From Aquabacterium sp. CECT 9606 (GTDB taxonomy: Bacteria > Pseudomonadota > Gammaproteobacteria > Burkholderiales > Burkholderiaceae_C): a stretch of 64,000 nt of DNA. Location: assembly GCF_918741295.1 (NCBI RefSeq), contig NZ_CAKKNB010000004.1, positions 372,001-436,000 on the forward strand, in the 5' to 3' direction. The position numbers were made by a program, and so were the translations under genes. The first letter of the stretch is position 1, and each line of letters opens with the position of its first letter. Shown here in pieces: positions 1 through 11,100 of this stretch. A model generated the notes under the pieces. That model did not search any database. It was not told the origin of the DNA and saw nothing but the letters and a program-made list of their open reading frames with translations.

Positions 1-950
1 TGGACATTGCGTGAGGACGGGGAAATGTCGTTGTCGGTCAGGCCAGATTCGCCAGCGGCGGCTGCTTCGCCTTCGGCCTCCTCACCAGCTTCGCCCGGCG
101 GCAGGGCCCAGAAGAAGCGGTCGGGGATGACGCCACCCATGCCGGGGCGGAAACCCGAGTCCAGCGCCTGATCCAGGAAGCTCAAGGCCTCTGACACAGC
201 CATGTCGACCGAGGTTTCGGTGGCCAGGATGGCGGCCAGGGCGGCCGACAGCGTGTCGCCCGCGCCCACGAAGCTGGCCTCGAAGCGCTCAAAGCGTTCG
301 CCCGCGATCGCCCCCTGCGACGAGGCCAGCACATTGTCGATGAACTGGTCGGGCAACTGGATGCCGGTCACCAGCACATAGCCGCAACCGCTTTCGCTGG
401 CCGCCACGGCCAGTTCGCGCGCGGAAGGTGGACGCTCGGATTCCCACTCGGGCAGCAGGAAGTCCGTCAGGGTCTTGTGGTTTCCCACCAACACCAGCGA
501 AGCAGGGAGGATCAGCTCGCGAAAAGCCTCCAGATAGGACATCTGGGCGTCTTCTTCCATCCATGAGACGTTGGGTAAATAAGACACCAGCGGAATGTCG
601 GTGTAGTCGGACAGGATTTCGGCGACCACGCTCACGCCTTCGGCGCTGCCCAGGAAGCCCACCTTCCAGGCCGAGATGGTGGCGTCTTCCAGAATGGTGC
701 GCGCCTGTTCCGAGATCGCATCGGCGTCGATTTCGTGAATTTCAAACACCTCGGCCGTGTCTCGAATCAGTAAGCTGGTGATCACTGGCAAGGTGTGCGC
801 GCCCATGGACGCCATCGTGGCGATGTCGGCCGCAATGCCACTGGCGCCGCTGGGGTCGCTGGCATTGAAGCTCATCACGCACGCCGGTGTTCCGGAGTCT
901 TCGGCTTCGGTGGTGGGATCAACCTGGGGGCCGTCGGTGGGAGTGTTCAT
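1..950 (-). CDS. thiD: Hydroxymethylpyrimidine/phosphomethylpyrimidine kinase (partial, C-terminus outside window)
   Basis: ThiD-type kinase that phosphorylates HMP and HMP-P in cytosolic thiamine synthesis. Translated from ATG 950-948, the protein shows the N-terminal ribokinase-fold signature (ASDPSGASGIAADIATM, about residues 30-46) and the C-terminal catalytic GAGDTLSAAL motif of the PfkB/ThiD fold. At least 316 codons are open and no stop is reached by base 1, so the protein exceeds the usual length of about 270 residues. The extra part is a Glu/Ala-rich tail of unknown role, roughly the last 40 codons visible. It is divergent from the rubredoxin gene. The family call is firm; HMP kinase versus a related pyridoxal kinase rests on the first motif. 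Confidence 0.82.
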   Translation of the reverse strand, partial: MNTPTDGPQVDPTTEAEDSGTPACVMSFNASDPSGASGIAADIATMASMGAHTLPVITSLLIRDTAEVFEIHEIDADAISEQARTILEDATISAWKVGFLGSAEGVSVVAEILSDYTDIPLVSYLPNVSWMEEDAQMSYLEAFRELILPASLVLVGNHKTLTDFLLPEWESERPPSARELAVAASESGCGYVLVTGIQLPDQFIDNVLASSQGAIAGERFERFEASFVGAGDTLSAALAAILATETSVDMAVSEALSFLDQALDSGFRPGMGGVIPDRFFWALPPGEAGEEAEGEAAAAGESGLTDNDISPSSRNV

Positions 951-1052
951 TCAGTGCGTCTAGCGTGTTCAGGCCCGTGTTCGGACCAGTGGGCGGGAGT
1001 CGTCCCTGTGAGCCTCACACGGCGCCAAGCGTCTTGTGGTGCCCACAAACCC

Positions 1053-1083
1053 TTGTTTTTCACAAGAGTGGGATGGCTACAAT
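1053..1083 (+). promoter_or_regulatory. Candidate promoter for rubredoxin and the pil-chp genes
   Basis: TTGTTT at 1053-1058 and TACAAT at 1078-1083 are separated by 19 bases. The -10 element is good; the spacing is long and the -35 weak. It lies 33 bases before the GTG of the rubredoxin gene in a 166-base divergent gap and is the only sigma-70-like match I could find there. Confidence 0.3.
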
Positions 1084-1116
1084 CAGCCCATTGTATTCAA
1101 GCTGGTTTGAACAGAC

Positions 1117-1290
1117 GTGAACTCTTCCCGCACCTGGATGTGTTTGATTTGTGGCTGGATTTATGACGAAGCGGTCGGCCTGCCCGAAGAAGGCATTGCA
1201 CCCGGTACGCGTTGGGAGGACATTCCCATGAATTGGGTGTGCCCCGAATGCGGCGCCCGCAAGGAAGATTTCGAAATGGTTCAGATTTGA
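1117..1290 (+). CDS. Rubredoxin
   Basis: Small one-iron electron carrier of 57 residues. Two CxxC-type knuckles are visible, CLIC near residues 9-12 and CPEC near residues 42-45, with the conserved aromatic context (WICGWIYDEA-like segment, and NWVCPECGARK). Together these give the four cysteines of the Fe(Cys)4 site. I use the GTG at 1117; ATG 1138 is in frame but would start one residue before the first cysteine. The gene sits 45 bases before pilG, so it may be co-transcribed with the Pil-Chp genes. Its electron partner cannot be told from this window. Confidence 0.9.
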   Translation: MNSSRTWMCLICGWIYDEAVGLPEEGIAPGTRWEDIPMNWVCPECGARKEDFEMVQI

Positions 1291-1335
1291 TGGGCGGCAT
1301 TGGCCGTCATCACCCTTGATTAAAGGAATGGGTCC

Positions 1336-1749
1336 GTGACTGAAACTGGCTTGCCCGTATTAAGCGATGTCCCTGAAATCACCGCCCCCAAGAAAATCCT
1401 GGTGATTGACGACAGCAACACCATTCGGCGCAGCGCCGAGATTTTCCTGAAGCAGGGTGGTTATGAAGTGTTGTTGGCCGAGGACGGTTTTGACGCCCTG
1501 GCCAAGGTCAATGACCATGAACCCAGCATCATCTTTTGCGACATCCTCATGCCGCGTCTGGATGGGTATCAAACCTGCGCCATCATCAAACGCAATCCGC
1601 GTTTCGCGGCCACGCCGGTGATCATGTTGTCGTCCAAAGACGGTCTTTTTGACAAAGCCCGTGGACGAATGGTGGGGTCTCAGGATTATTTGACCAAGCC
1701 TTTCACCAAGGATCAGTTGCTCCAAGCGGTGGCACAGTACAGTGCTTGA
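1336..1749 (+). CDS. pilG: Twitching-motility response regulator PilG
   Basis: Stand-alone CheY-type receiver of 137 residues with no output domain. The acidic pair is D25-D26, the phospho-acceptor is D69 (FCDILMPRLDG) and the conserved lysine is K121 (LTKPF). In Pseudomonas, PilG receives phosphate from ChpA and promotes pilus extension. The start is a GTG with AAGGA eight bases upstream; no in-frame ATG lies nearby. It is the first of five pil-chp genes in the order known for type IV pilus chemosensory clusters. Confidence 0.9.
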   Translation: MTETGLPVLSDVPEITAPKKILVIDDSNTIRRSAEIFLKQGGYEVLLAEDGFDALAKVNDHEPSIIFCDILMPRLDGYQTCAIIKRNPRFAATPVIMLSSKDGLFDKARGRMVGSQDYLTKPFTKDQLLQAVAQYSA

Positions 1750-1822
1750 TTGAACCATTTCTGGTTCTGCGTCTAGGGCGCGCATGCGCTGCCCACAGAG
1801 TTCGCCAAGAGGTTGATCGATC

Positions 1823-2188
1823 ATGTCCATTCAAAAAATCCTGCTGGTTGATGATTCCAAGACAGAACTGCATGTGCTGTCAGACCTGTTGACCAAAAAA
1901 GGTTTCAAGGTGCGCACCGCCGAAAACGGTGAAGAAGCCTTGCGCCGCCTTCAAGAAGAAAAACCTGACCTGATCCTGATGGACGTGGTCATGCCAGGCC
2001 AGAACGGCTTCCAGCTCACGCGTGCCATCACCCGCGACCCGGCCTTTGCCGACGTCCCGGTGATCATCTGCACCAGCAAGAACCAGGAAACCGACCGCGT
2101 CTGGGGCATGCGCCAAGGCGCGCGCGACTATGTCGTCAAGCCGGTGGATCCTGAAGAATTGCTGGCCAAGATCAAGGCGTTTGGTTGA
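1823..2188 (+). CDS. pilH: Twitching-motility response regulator PilH
   Basis: Second single-domain receiver, 121 residues, with acidic residues D10-D11, phospho-acceptor D54 (ILMDVVMPG) and lysine K106 (VVKPVD). In the Pil-Chp system PilH acts opposite to PilG, as a phosphate sink or retraction-side regulator. ATG at 1823. It lies 73 bases after pilG and three bases before pilI. Assignment as PilH rather than a second PilG follows from gene order and the QNGFQLTR-type sequence after the acceptor site. Confidence 0.9.
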   Translation: MSIQKILLVDDSKTELHVLSDLLTKKGFKVRTAENGEEALRRLQEEKPDLILMDVVMPGQNGFQLTRAITRDPAFADVPVIICTSKNQETDRVWGMRQGARDYVVKPVDPEELLAKIKAFG

Positions 2189-2191
2189 TTC

Positions 2192-2731
2192 ATGGCGAAT
2201 AAAGAAGCCCTGCGGGACCTGCAAAAACGCCTGGCCACGCGGTTGCAGGCAGCGCGTGAGCAAGCGCCAACCCGAAACTGGTTGGCGGTGGAAATCGCTG
2301 GGCATGGTTTTTTGCTGCCCCTGGATCAAGCGGGCGAGATATTCCCCCTGTCTGCCTTGCAGTCCGTGCCGCACAGCCAGCCCTGGTTCCTGGGCGTGGC
2401 CAACCTGCGCGGGCAGTTGCATGGCGTGGTTGATTTGCCAGTCTTCCTGGGCCTGTCCCGGCCCGTGGCGCGTTGGTCGCAAGAGCAGGGGGCCCGGGAG
2501 GCTGGTCGGCTCGTGGCGATGAACAGTTCTTTGCAGCTCAACGCGGCCTTGGTCGTGGACAGGCTGCTGGGTTTGAGAAACCCGGCAGACATGGTTGCCG
2601 GCGCCACCCCTTCACCAGACACCCCCCATTTCATTGGCCAGCAAGTGGTCGATGACAAGGGTCGGGCCTGGTACGAACTCGACCTTGCTGCGCTGACCGC
2701 AGACGAGGCTTTCCTCAAGATCGACGCTTGA
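2192..2731 (+). CDS. pilI: CheW-like coupling protein PilI
   Basis: Adaptor of 179 residues that links the PilJ receptor to the ChpA kinase at the membrane. A CheW fold covers roughly residues 25-170, with the usual FLGVANLRGQ and HGVVDLPVFLG strands. Its start follows the pilH stop by three bases, so translation is probably coupled. Encoded between the receivers and the receptor, exactly as in Pil-Chp loci. Confidence 0.88.
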   Translation: MANKEALRDLQKRLATRLQAAREQAPTRNWLAVEIAGHGFLLPLDQAGEIFPLSALQSVPHSQPWFLGVANLRGQLHGVVDLPVFLGLSRPVARWSQEQGAREAGRLVAMNSSLQLNAALVVDRLLGLRNPADMVAGATPSPDTPHFIGQQVVDDKGRAWYELDLAALTADEAFLKIDA

Positions 2732-2749
2732 CCGTTTGGAGTACAAGGC

Positions 2750-5083
2750 ATGAGTTTCCTGAGTCGAATCAAGGACCTGGGCAAGTCGCAGGACGAAGAC
2801 GAAGTCCAGCCGGAGGCCCTGGCATCCGAAGCGCCAGTGACCTCGTCAGGTGCCAACGCCGTTGACACCCACAACGCGGTATCGTCCACGCTCCAGCCTG
2901 GCGCTGGAACGTCGTCCGACTCGATCATTTCCGAGGCGGCGCCTTCCGAGTTCCCGCCCGACTACCACGATGCCCGCGTCAAGGCCGATGCGGCGGAAGC
3001 GGCCAATGCGGAGTCGCGCACGGGCTTGCCCGTGATTGGCAACTGGTCGCTCGAGCGCCAGCAGCGTGTGCTGTTCGGTGCCTTCATCCTCGGGGGCCTG
3101 GGCCTGATGCTCAGTGCCTTCCTGTCGGTCAATTCTGCAGATCGCCGCGCGGCGCAAGCCGGTGCCACCGGTCAGGCGCTGATGCAGTCGCAACGCTTGG
3201 CCAAGTCGGTGTCGCAGGCCTTGATCGGCCGCGCGCAGGCCTTCCAGGAAGTGGCCGATTCCGCCAAGGTGCTGGCCAGCAATGTGCGCGGTCTGGCGCA
3301 GGGCGACAGTTCCCTCGGCTTGACCGAAGTGCCTGCCACGGCCAAAGAGCCCTTGCTGCCTTTGCTGCCCTTGGTGGACCGTGCCGAAAAGAACGCCAAG
3401 TTCGTGTTGGCGCAGAAGCAGACGCTGACCCAGGTGAGTCAGGCCTTGCGCGAAGTGAACGGCCAGTCCTCTGAACTGCTGGACCTGGCCGAGGGCATCG
3501 CCACCGCCAAGATCGAAAAAGGTGGCGCCACGCCTGCCGAGCTGACCGCCATGAACCAGATGGTCATGCTGACGCAGCGTATCGGCAAATCAGCCAACGA
3601 GTTCCTGACGGTGGAAGGCGTGTCGACCGAAGCCGTGTTCTTGCTGGGCAAGGATCTGAACGCCTTCAAGGAAATCGTCGACGGCCTGTTGAACGGTAAC
3701 AAGGACCTGGGCCTGAACGGCGTCAAGGATGCCGAAACGCGCGAGCCGCTCGAAGCCTTGCAAAAGCTGTTCGAACAGACACGCACGCAATCGACCTTCA
3801 TCCTGGGCACGCTGCAAGGCCTGGTGGCCGCACGCGATGCGCAAGTGGCCATCATTGACGACAGCGAGCCTCTGCGCAAAGGCCTGGAGCAAGTGCAAAC
3901 ACGCTTGTCCGGTGGTGCCGGCATCGGCCTGGTCAACATTGTGTTGATCGTGATCTTCCTGGCCCTCACCGTGGCCGCCGGTTTTGGCTTGCTGCGCGTG
4001 TTCCTGACCGACCAGACCCAACGCCGTCAATTGGCCGAAGGCCAGCGCCAGGAGGCCGAACGCCAGGAGCGCGAAGCCAAGCGCGTCAACGACGCCAACC
4101 AGGCCGCCATTTTGCGTTTGATGAACGAACTGCAGATGGTCGCTGAAGGTGACTTGACACAACAAGCCACGGTGACTGAAGACATCACCGGCGCCATCGC
4201 CGACTCGGTGAACTTCACGGTGGAAGAACTGCGCAGCCTGGTGGCCCAGGTGCAGAGCACGGTCCAACGTGCGACCGACACCACGCAGCAGGTGGAAGCC
4301 ACGTCGACCGAGCTGTTGGCGGCCTCTGACGAACAACTGCGCGAGATCCGCGAAACTGGTGAATCGGTGCTGCAGATGGCGGGCCGGATTAACGAAGTGT
4401 CCGCCCAGGCCCAGCAGTCTGCTGAAGTGGCACGCCAATCGCTGGCCGCCGCCGACACCGGCCTGACCGCGGTGCAGAACGCCATCGGCGGTATGAACAC
4501 CATCCGCGACCAGATCCAGGACACCTCCAAACGCATCAAGCGGCTGGGCGAATCGTCACAAGAGATTGGCGAAATCACCGAACTGATCTCGGACATCACC
4601 GAACAGACCAACGTGCTGGCGCTTAACGCCGCCATCCAGGCCGCGTCTGCCGGTGAGGCCGGACGAGGCTTCTCCGTGGTGGCCGAAGAAGTGCAACGTC
4701 TGGCCGAACGCTCGGGCGACGCGACCAAGCAGATTGCCGCGCTGGTGCGAACCATTCAGACCGACACCCAGGATGCCGTGGCCGCCATGGAACGCTCCAC
4801 ACAGGGCGTGGTGGAAGGGGCCCGTCTGTCCGACGCTGCCGGATCCGCCCTGGGCGACATTGACCGCGTGTCACGCCGACTGGCCGAACTGATTGAGCAG
4901 ATTTCCTCACAAGCCTTGCGTGAAGCAGAATCTGCGAACGTGGTCGTCTCGAACATCCAGCACATTTTTGCGGTGACCGAGCAGACCGGTGAAGGTACCC
5001 GATCAACGACCCAGCTCGTGCGCGAGCTGTCCAAGACCGCCGACGAACTCCAGCAGTCGGTGTCCCGGTTCAAGATCGTTTAA
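2750..5083 (+). CDS. pilJ: Pilus chemoreceptor PilJ (methyl-accepting chemotaxis protein)
   Basis: Inner-membrane receptor of 777 residues. An unusually long Ala/Glu/Ser-rich cytoplasmic N-terminus of about 105 residues precedes TM1 (about 107-127). A helical periplasmic sensor follows, then TM2 (about 393-417) and a cytoplasmic coiled-coil signalling region. The receptor tip (about residues 607-655) carries the conserved [15 protein letters not shown] stretch that contacts CheW and the kinase. PilJ senses PilA state or surface contact in Pseudomonas. It sits 18 bases after pilI. The disordered N-terminus is the only part not typical of the family. Confidence 0.9.
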   Translation: MSFLSRIKDLGKSQDEDEVQPEALASEAPVTSSGANAVDTHNAVSSTLQPGAGTSSDSIISEAAPSEFPPDYHDARVKADAAEAANAESRTGLPVIGNWSLERQQRVLFGAFILGGLGLMLSAFLSVNSADRRAAQAGATGQALMQSQRLAKSVSQALIGRAQAFQEVADSAKVLASNVRGLAQGDSSLGLTEVPATAKEPLLPLLPLVDRAEKNAKFVLAQKQTLTQVSQALREVNGQSSELLDLAEGIATAKIEKGGATPAELTAMNQMVMLTQRIGKSANEFLTVEGVSTEAVFLLGKDLNAFKEIVDGLLNGNKDLGLNGVKDAETREPLEALQKLFEQTRTQSTFILGTLQGLVAARDAQVAIIDDSEPLRKGLEQVQTRLSGGAGIGLVNIVLIVIFLALTVAAGFGLLRVFLTDQTQRRQLAEGQRQEAERQEREAKRVNDANQAAILRLMNELQMVAEGDLTQQATVTEDITGAIADSVNFTVEELRSLVAQVQSTVQRATDTTQQVEATSTELLAASDEQLREIRETGESVLQMAGRINEVSAQAQQSAEVARQSLAAADTGLTAVQNAIGGMNTIRDQIQDTSKRIKRLGESSQEIGEITELISDITEQTNVLALNAAIQAASAGEAGRGFSVVAEEVQRLAERSGDATKQIAALVRTIQTDTQDAVAAMERSTQGVVEGARLSDAAGSALGDIDRVSRRLAELIEQISSQALREAESANVVVSNIQHIFAVTEQTGEGTRSTTQLVRELSKTADELQQSVSRFKIV

Positions 5084-5101
5084 GACTCGAGAGTCGACCC
5101 C

Positions 5102-8100
5102 ATGGACAGCATGCAAGCAGCCCCGATGTCAGACGATCTCAGCGCCCTGGCGTGGGTTCAGGAAGAACTCCGCAAGTCGCTGGATGCCGCGCACAAGGCG
5201 CTGCACCGTGGTCTCAAGGACGCCACGTCGTCCGAGTCCGACATGGACGCGCGCGACCCCGCCGTGCTGCGACAGGCTCGCCAGCAAATCCACCAGGGCG
5301 TGGGTGCGCTGGAATTGGCGGGCTTGCCCGCCGGGGCCACCTTGCTGCGGGCCAGTGAAGCCGTTGTCCAGAAGTTCATCAACCGGCCTGCGTCGCTGAC
5401 GGAGGCTGCTGTGCTGGCGGTGGAGCGCGGCTCCTTCGCCTTGATGGACTACATCGGGCGCCGGCTGAACGGCAAGAACGTGCCGGCATTGGCACTGTTC
5501 CCGCAATACGAAGCCTTGATGTCCCTGGCCGGCACCACCTTGCCACGGCCCACCGATCTGTGGAGCCAGGATTGGCCCAAGGTCGCGCTGGAAGCACCTT
5601 TGGCGCCGCCAGAGTCGGCCACGCCACGCGCGGCCGACGAGGCCACGGTGGATGATTTTGAATCCGGCTTGCTCGCCTTGCTGCGCCGCAATCAGCCACG
5701 CGATGCCGTCGCCCTGGCCGATTTGTGCGCGTCGCTGGCCAGTGGTTCGTCGCAGCGCCACGCGCACCGCGAATCGGCCACCTGGATGCTGGCCAGCGGT
5801 TTCCTGGAAGCCCTGGCGGGTGACCACGTGCCGCTGACCGTCCACGCCAAGCGGGTGCTGTCCTCGCTCCTCAAGCAATTGCGCGTGCTGGTCCAGGGCA
5901 AGGAAACGCCCTCCGACCGTTTGGCGCAAGAGCTGCTGTTTTTCTGTGCCCAGGCCTCTGGCGCCAATGCCAAACCCGATTCGGTGCTCTCGAACGTGCG
6001 CCGCACTTTTGGCCTGGACCAGCACGCGCCGGTCAACTTGCTGGAATCCAGCCTGGGGCGCTATGACCCCGCCTGGGTGGCGCAGGCCGTCAAGCGCGTG
6101 GCCGGCGCCAAGGACGGCTGGTCGGCCGTCGCCGCCGGCGAGTTGCTGCGCCTGGGCGGTCTCAACGAACAATTTGCCTTGGTGAGCGAGTCGCTCAAGC
6201 GCTTGTACCCCGATGGGGAAGTGCTGGCCGATTCGCTGTCGCAGGCTGTGAACCAGACCGTGCAGTCGGGCCAGGCGCCTGAGCCCAGTCTGGCCATGGA
6301 AGTGGCCACCAGCCTGCTCTACCAGGAGGCCTCGCTGGAAGACGGCGAGTTCGACCACCCCGAGCAGAAAGACCGCATCCACCGCCTGGCCAGCCGCATT
6401 GACGCGGTCCGCCAAGGACAGCCGGCCCAGCCGCTCGAATCGTGGATGGAAGACCTGTACCGCCGCGTCTCCGACCGCCAGACCATCGGCAGCGTGGTGC
6501 AAGAGTTGCGCAGCAACCTGAGCGAGGCCGAAAAGAACATCGATCTGTTCTTCCGTGACCCCACCCAGCCCGCGTCGCTGGTCAATGTGCCTACGCAATT
6601 GCAGGCCATGCGGGGTGTGCTGGCCGTTTTGGGCCTGGACATGGCGGGTCACGCCACCGTTCGCATGCGCGAAGACGTCGACCACTTGCTGCAGCCGGAC
6701 ACCAACGTCCAGGAAGCCGGCGACGCGGGCGTGTTCGACCGCCTGGCCACGAACCTGGGTGCGTTGGGCTTCCTGATCGACATGCTGAATGTGCAGCCCA
6801 ACTTGGTCAAAGCGCTGTTCAAGTACGACCCCGAGACTGGCGTGCTGTCGCCTTTGATGGGCCGCGAGCGTTCGGCCCCGATCCCGGTGGCCTTGCCCGA
6901 CCCGGTCGAAGCCGCGGCGCAGAAGGCTGAACGCGACGAGGTGCAGACCGCGGCCGAGGCGGTGGTCGAGTCCGTCACGCGCGATGAAGTGTCCCTGAGC
7001 GATGTCTCCGACGAGCTGCAAAAGCTGGCCGACACCCCCATGGTGCAAGACCAGCCCGCCTTGGCCGACACGGTGGCTTCCGCCCAGGCCGCTTTGGCCA
7101 CGGCGCAGGCTTCTGATGATGAAGATGCGCAGACGCTGGCGCGCGAGCAAGTGGCCCAGGTCATGGCCGATTTTGCCCAGTCCGTGTCCGAGCCCGTGGG
7201 CCTGGATTTGCCCGTGGGTGAAACCTTCACCGACAGCGGCCATGCGCCCCTGATGCCGACACCCGTGGTGCCCGCCGAGCCCACCGGCCTGGAAGAAGAC
7301 GACGAGATGCGCGGCATCTTCCTGGAAGAAGCCAACGAAGTCATTGCCAGCGCCTTGGAGGCCACGGAGGGCTTGGTCAGCCACCCGGACGATGTCACCT
7401 TGCTGACCAGTGTGCGCCGTGGTTTCCACACCCTCAAGGGCAGCTCGCGCATGGTTGGTCTGAATGACTATGGTGAAGCCGGCTGGGCCTGCGAGCAACT
7501 GTTCAACACCTGGATGGCCTCGCAAGCGCCTGCCAGCCCTGATTTGCTGGGCTTCACCGCGGAAGCGCTGGAGTACATGGCCGGTTGGACCAAGGCCATC
7601 GAGGCGCGCAATGCGCAAGGTTGGCACAGCGCCGACCTGGTTCGTGCTGCCGACACCTTGCGCCTGGAAGGGCGCCGCGTGCCCATCGGTGGGGGCTCCA
7701 CCTTTGCCGCCACGGATGTCCAGTCGTTCGCCGCTGAAGAGTCATCGGCCCCGGCTGAAGACGACCTGTCCGACCTGACTTTGCCCCTGGTCGACCTGGG
7801 GGGCGAGCAGGAGGCGTCGTCAGACACTCCTGAAGAAGAGCCCGTCACCCAGCCATCGGCATTCACTGAGTCGTTGCTGCCCAGCATCGATGGCGATTTG
7901 CTGACCTTGGAGTTGCCACCCGAAGAAGAGGCGGCGTTCTTGGCCGCCGAGCAAGCGCCCGACCTGGCCGAGCCCGAATTGCCGCAGGAAGAAGGTGAGC
8001 TGGCTTTGGAGCCAGAGCCGGCCATCGTCCTGGACATCGTGTCCGACGAGGCCTTGCAGGTTCAGGTGCCCGAGGTCTTTGAAAACTCACAACCGCTGTA

Positions 8101-11100
8101 CCTCGAGTCCGAGCCCGGCGTGTTTGTCGAAGAGACGGCCGCGGTCACGGTGGATGAGCCCATGCTGCTGGAAGGTGAGCCTGTCGTGTTCGAAGAGCCG
8201 GCCCCCGCCGACGAGCTTCCCTCCGAATCCGACGAGCAGGTCAAGGTCATCGGCCCGCTGCGCATCAGCATCCCGCTGTTCAACATCTACCTGAACGAGG
8301 CTGACGAGCAGTCGCGCCGCCTGTGCACCTCGCTCAGCGAATGGGCGCTGGAGCTGCACCACCCGGTGTCTGAAGACGCGATCGCTCTGGCACATTCGCT
8401 GGCAGGCAATTCGGCCACTGTGGGTTACACCGAGCTGTCGCAGCTGGCGCGTTTGCTGGAGCACAGCCTGATGCGCGCGCACGCCCTGGGCCGTGGCGAG
8501 CCCGAAGTGGCCGCCTTGTTCAACGAAGCGGCCGACGACATCCGGCACCTGCTGCACCAATTCGCGGCTGGTTTCCTCAAGACCCCGAACGACGAGTTGA
8601 TGCGCCGCCTGGAGGTGTACGACCACACCGCCTCGCGCCGCCTGGAAGCACGGAGTCTGCTGGGCGAACTCGACGCAGGCGATGATGAAGGCGGCCAGCC
8701 CGCCTCGGACGAAAACCGCAGCCACGGGCACCTGCGCCTGGTGCATTCGGTCGATGAGTCGGCGGTGCCTGATTCGTCGTTTGACCAATCGTCCCACGAC
8801 GAAGTGGTCCCGACCCAGCCCAGCCCCCTGGGCCAGGCCGAGATCAAATCGCTGGACTCGCTGCCCGAGGTGCCTGCCGCCGCAGCGCCAGTGATGCGCA
8901 AGGCCGACAGCATCACGGGCCTGGACGACCGTGACGACCTGGAAGCCCACGACGCTGTCGATCCCGACCTCTTTCCCATTTTTGAAGAAGAAGCGCAGGA
9001 GTTGCTGCCCCAACTGGCCAGCCAAATGCGCCAGTGGCTGGAGCAGCCCTCCCACCCGGCCGCACCGGCCGCCTGCATGCGCACCTTGCACACCTTCAAG
9101 GGCGGCGCGCGTTTGGCGGGTGCCATGCGCCTGGGCGAGTTGGCCCACCGCCTTGAAACCACCATCGAGCACCTGATTGGCTCGGAGACGATCACGCGTG
9201 ATGAGGTCGAGCCGCTGGAAGCCCGCGTCGATGCGTTGGTGGAAGAGTTCGAGGCCTTGTCCCAACGCGATGCCCAGAACTACGACGCCGAGGTGAGCAA
9301 GCCACTGCCACCCGCCGAACCGGTTGAATCGGTCTCGCGCGTGGTCGAGTCCATGCCCACCGCCGTGGTGACCCACGCCGTCCCCACCAATGTGCCTGCG
9401 CCTGAGTCGCCTTCGGCTTCCGAGCAACCTGAAAGCGCCTCGGCGCCAGCCGTGATCGACTGGACCTCTTTGGCCAACAACGGCCGCCGCTTGACCGCCG
9501 CGCCAAAACGCGATGCAGCTCAGGCCGCGGTGCAGGCCGTGGTGCGCGTGCGCCCTCAGCTTTTGGACCGCCTGGTCAACCATGCCGGCGAGGTCAGCAT
9601 TGCCCGCACCCGGATCGCTTCGCAAGTGGGCCAGATCCGTGGCTCGCTCACCGACCTCACGGACAACTTGGGCCGTTTGCGCCAGCAACTGCGCGACATC
9701 GAGCTGCAAGCCGACACACAGCTCAACACCCGCCTGGAAGCCGCCCGTGCCGCCAGCCAGACGTTTGATCCGCTTGAGTTTGACCGCTACACCCGCTTCC
9801 AGGAACTGACCCGCATGATGGCCGAGTCGGTGAACGACGTGGCCACCGTGCAGCGCTCGCTGAACCGCACACTGGAAGTCGCCGAAGACCAGTTGGCCGC
9901 CCAGGCGCGCTTGACGCGTGACCTGCAGGACGACCTGCTGCGCACACGCATGGTCGAGTTCGAAGGCCTGTCAGACCGCCTGTACCGCGTGGTGCGCCAG
10001 GCGGCCAAGGAAACCGGCAAGCAGGTCAAGCTGGACATCGTGGGCGGCGCCACTGAAGTCGACCGCGGGGTGCTGGAACGCATGACCGGTGCTTTCGAGC
10101 ACTTGCTGCGCAATTGCATCACCCACGGCATCGAAGTCCCGGCCGTGCGCCAGGCCGCAGGCAAGGATCCTGCCGGGCTGGTGATCGTGTCCCTGCGCCA
10201 GGAAGGCAATGAAGTCACGCTGGAATTCCGCGACGATGGCGCCGGCTTGAACCTGGACCGCATCCGCCAAAAGGCCGTGGCCATGGGCCTGATCCAGCCT
10301 GACGCGGACGTGCCGCCGGGCGAGCTGGCCCAGATGATTTTCACGCCCGGTTTCTCAACGGCCGACACGGTCACTGAACTGGCCGGCCGCGGCATCGGCA
10401 TGGACGTGGTGCGCGCTGAAGTGAACGCCATGGGCGGGCGCATCGAGACCTCCACGGCGGCCGGTCAAGGCACCAGTTTCAAGCTGGTGCTGCCCCTGAC
10501 CACCGCGGTCACCAAAGTGGTGATGCTGCGCTGTGGTGAGGTCACCGTGGCCGTGCCGACCCACTTGATTGAAATGGTGCGCCGTGCCAAACCGGCCGAG
10601 GTCGAGCAGGCCTATGAGTTCGGCACCTACCAGTTCGCCGACCTGGTCTTGCCTTTCTACTGGCTGGGCGCCTTGCTGCAGAACAGCCCGCGTGGCTCGA
10701 CCGAAGGCCGTTCGCTGCCTGTGATCGTGGTGCGCTCGGCGCAGCAACGCATCGCCCTGCACGTGGACGAAGTGCTGGGCAACCATGAAGTGGTGGTCAA
10801 GAACCTGGGGCCGCAGCTGTCGCGTCTGCCGGGCTTGGCGGGCATGACTTTGCTGGCTTCGGGCGCGGTTTCCTTGATTTACAACCCGGTGGCCTTGGCC
10901 ACGGTGTATGGCGATGCTGCGCAGGCCTACACCAAGGCCGCTTTGCACGCGGTGGCCAGTGGCCAGGACACGGAAGCCGAGCAGGCCGCCGCCCTGGCCA
11001 TTGAAGCCTTGCCGCCGCTGGTTTTGGTGGTTGATGATTCTTTGACCGTGCGGCGTGTCACGCAGCGCTTGCTGGCGCGCGAAGGCTACCGCGTCGTGCT

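Noticed and set aside
5129-7627. Minus-strand 832-codon open frame
   Set aside because: Antisense to chpA; long only because of high GC. No recognisable motifs.
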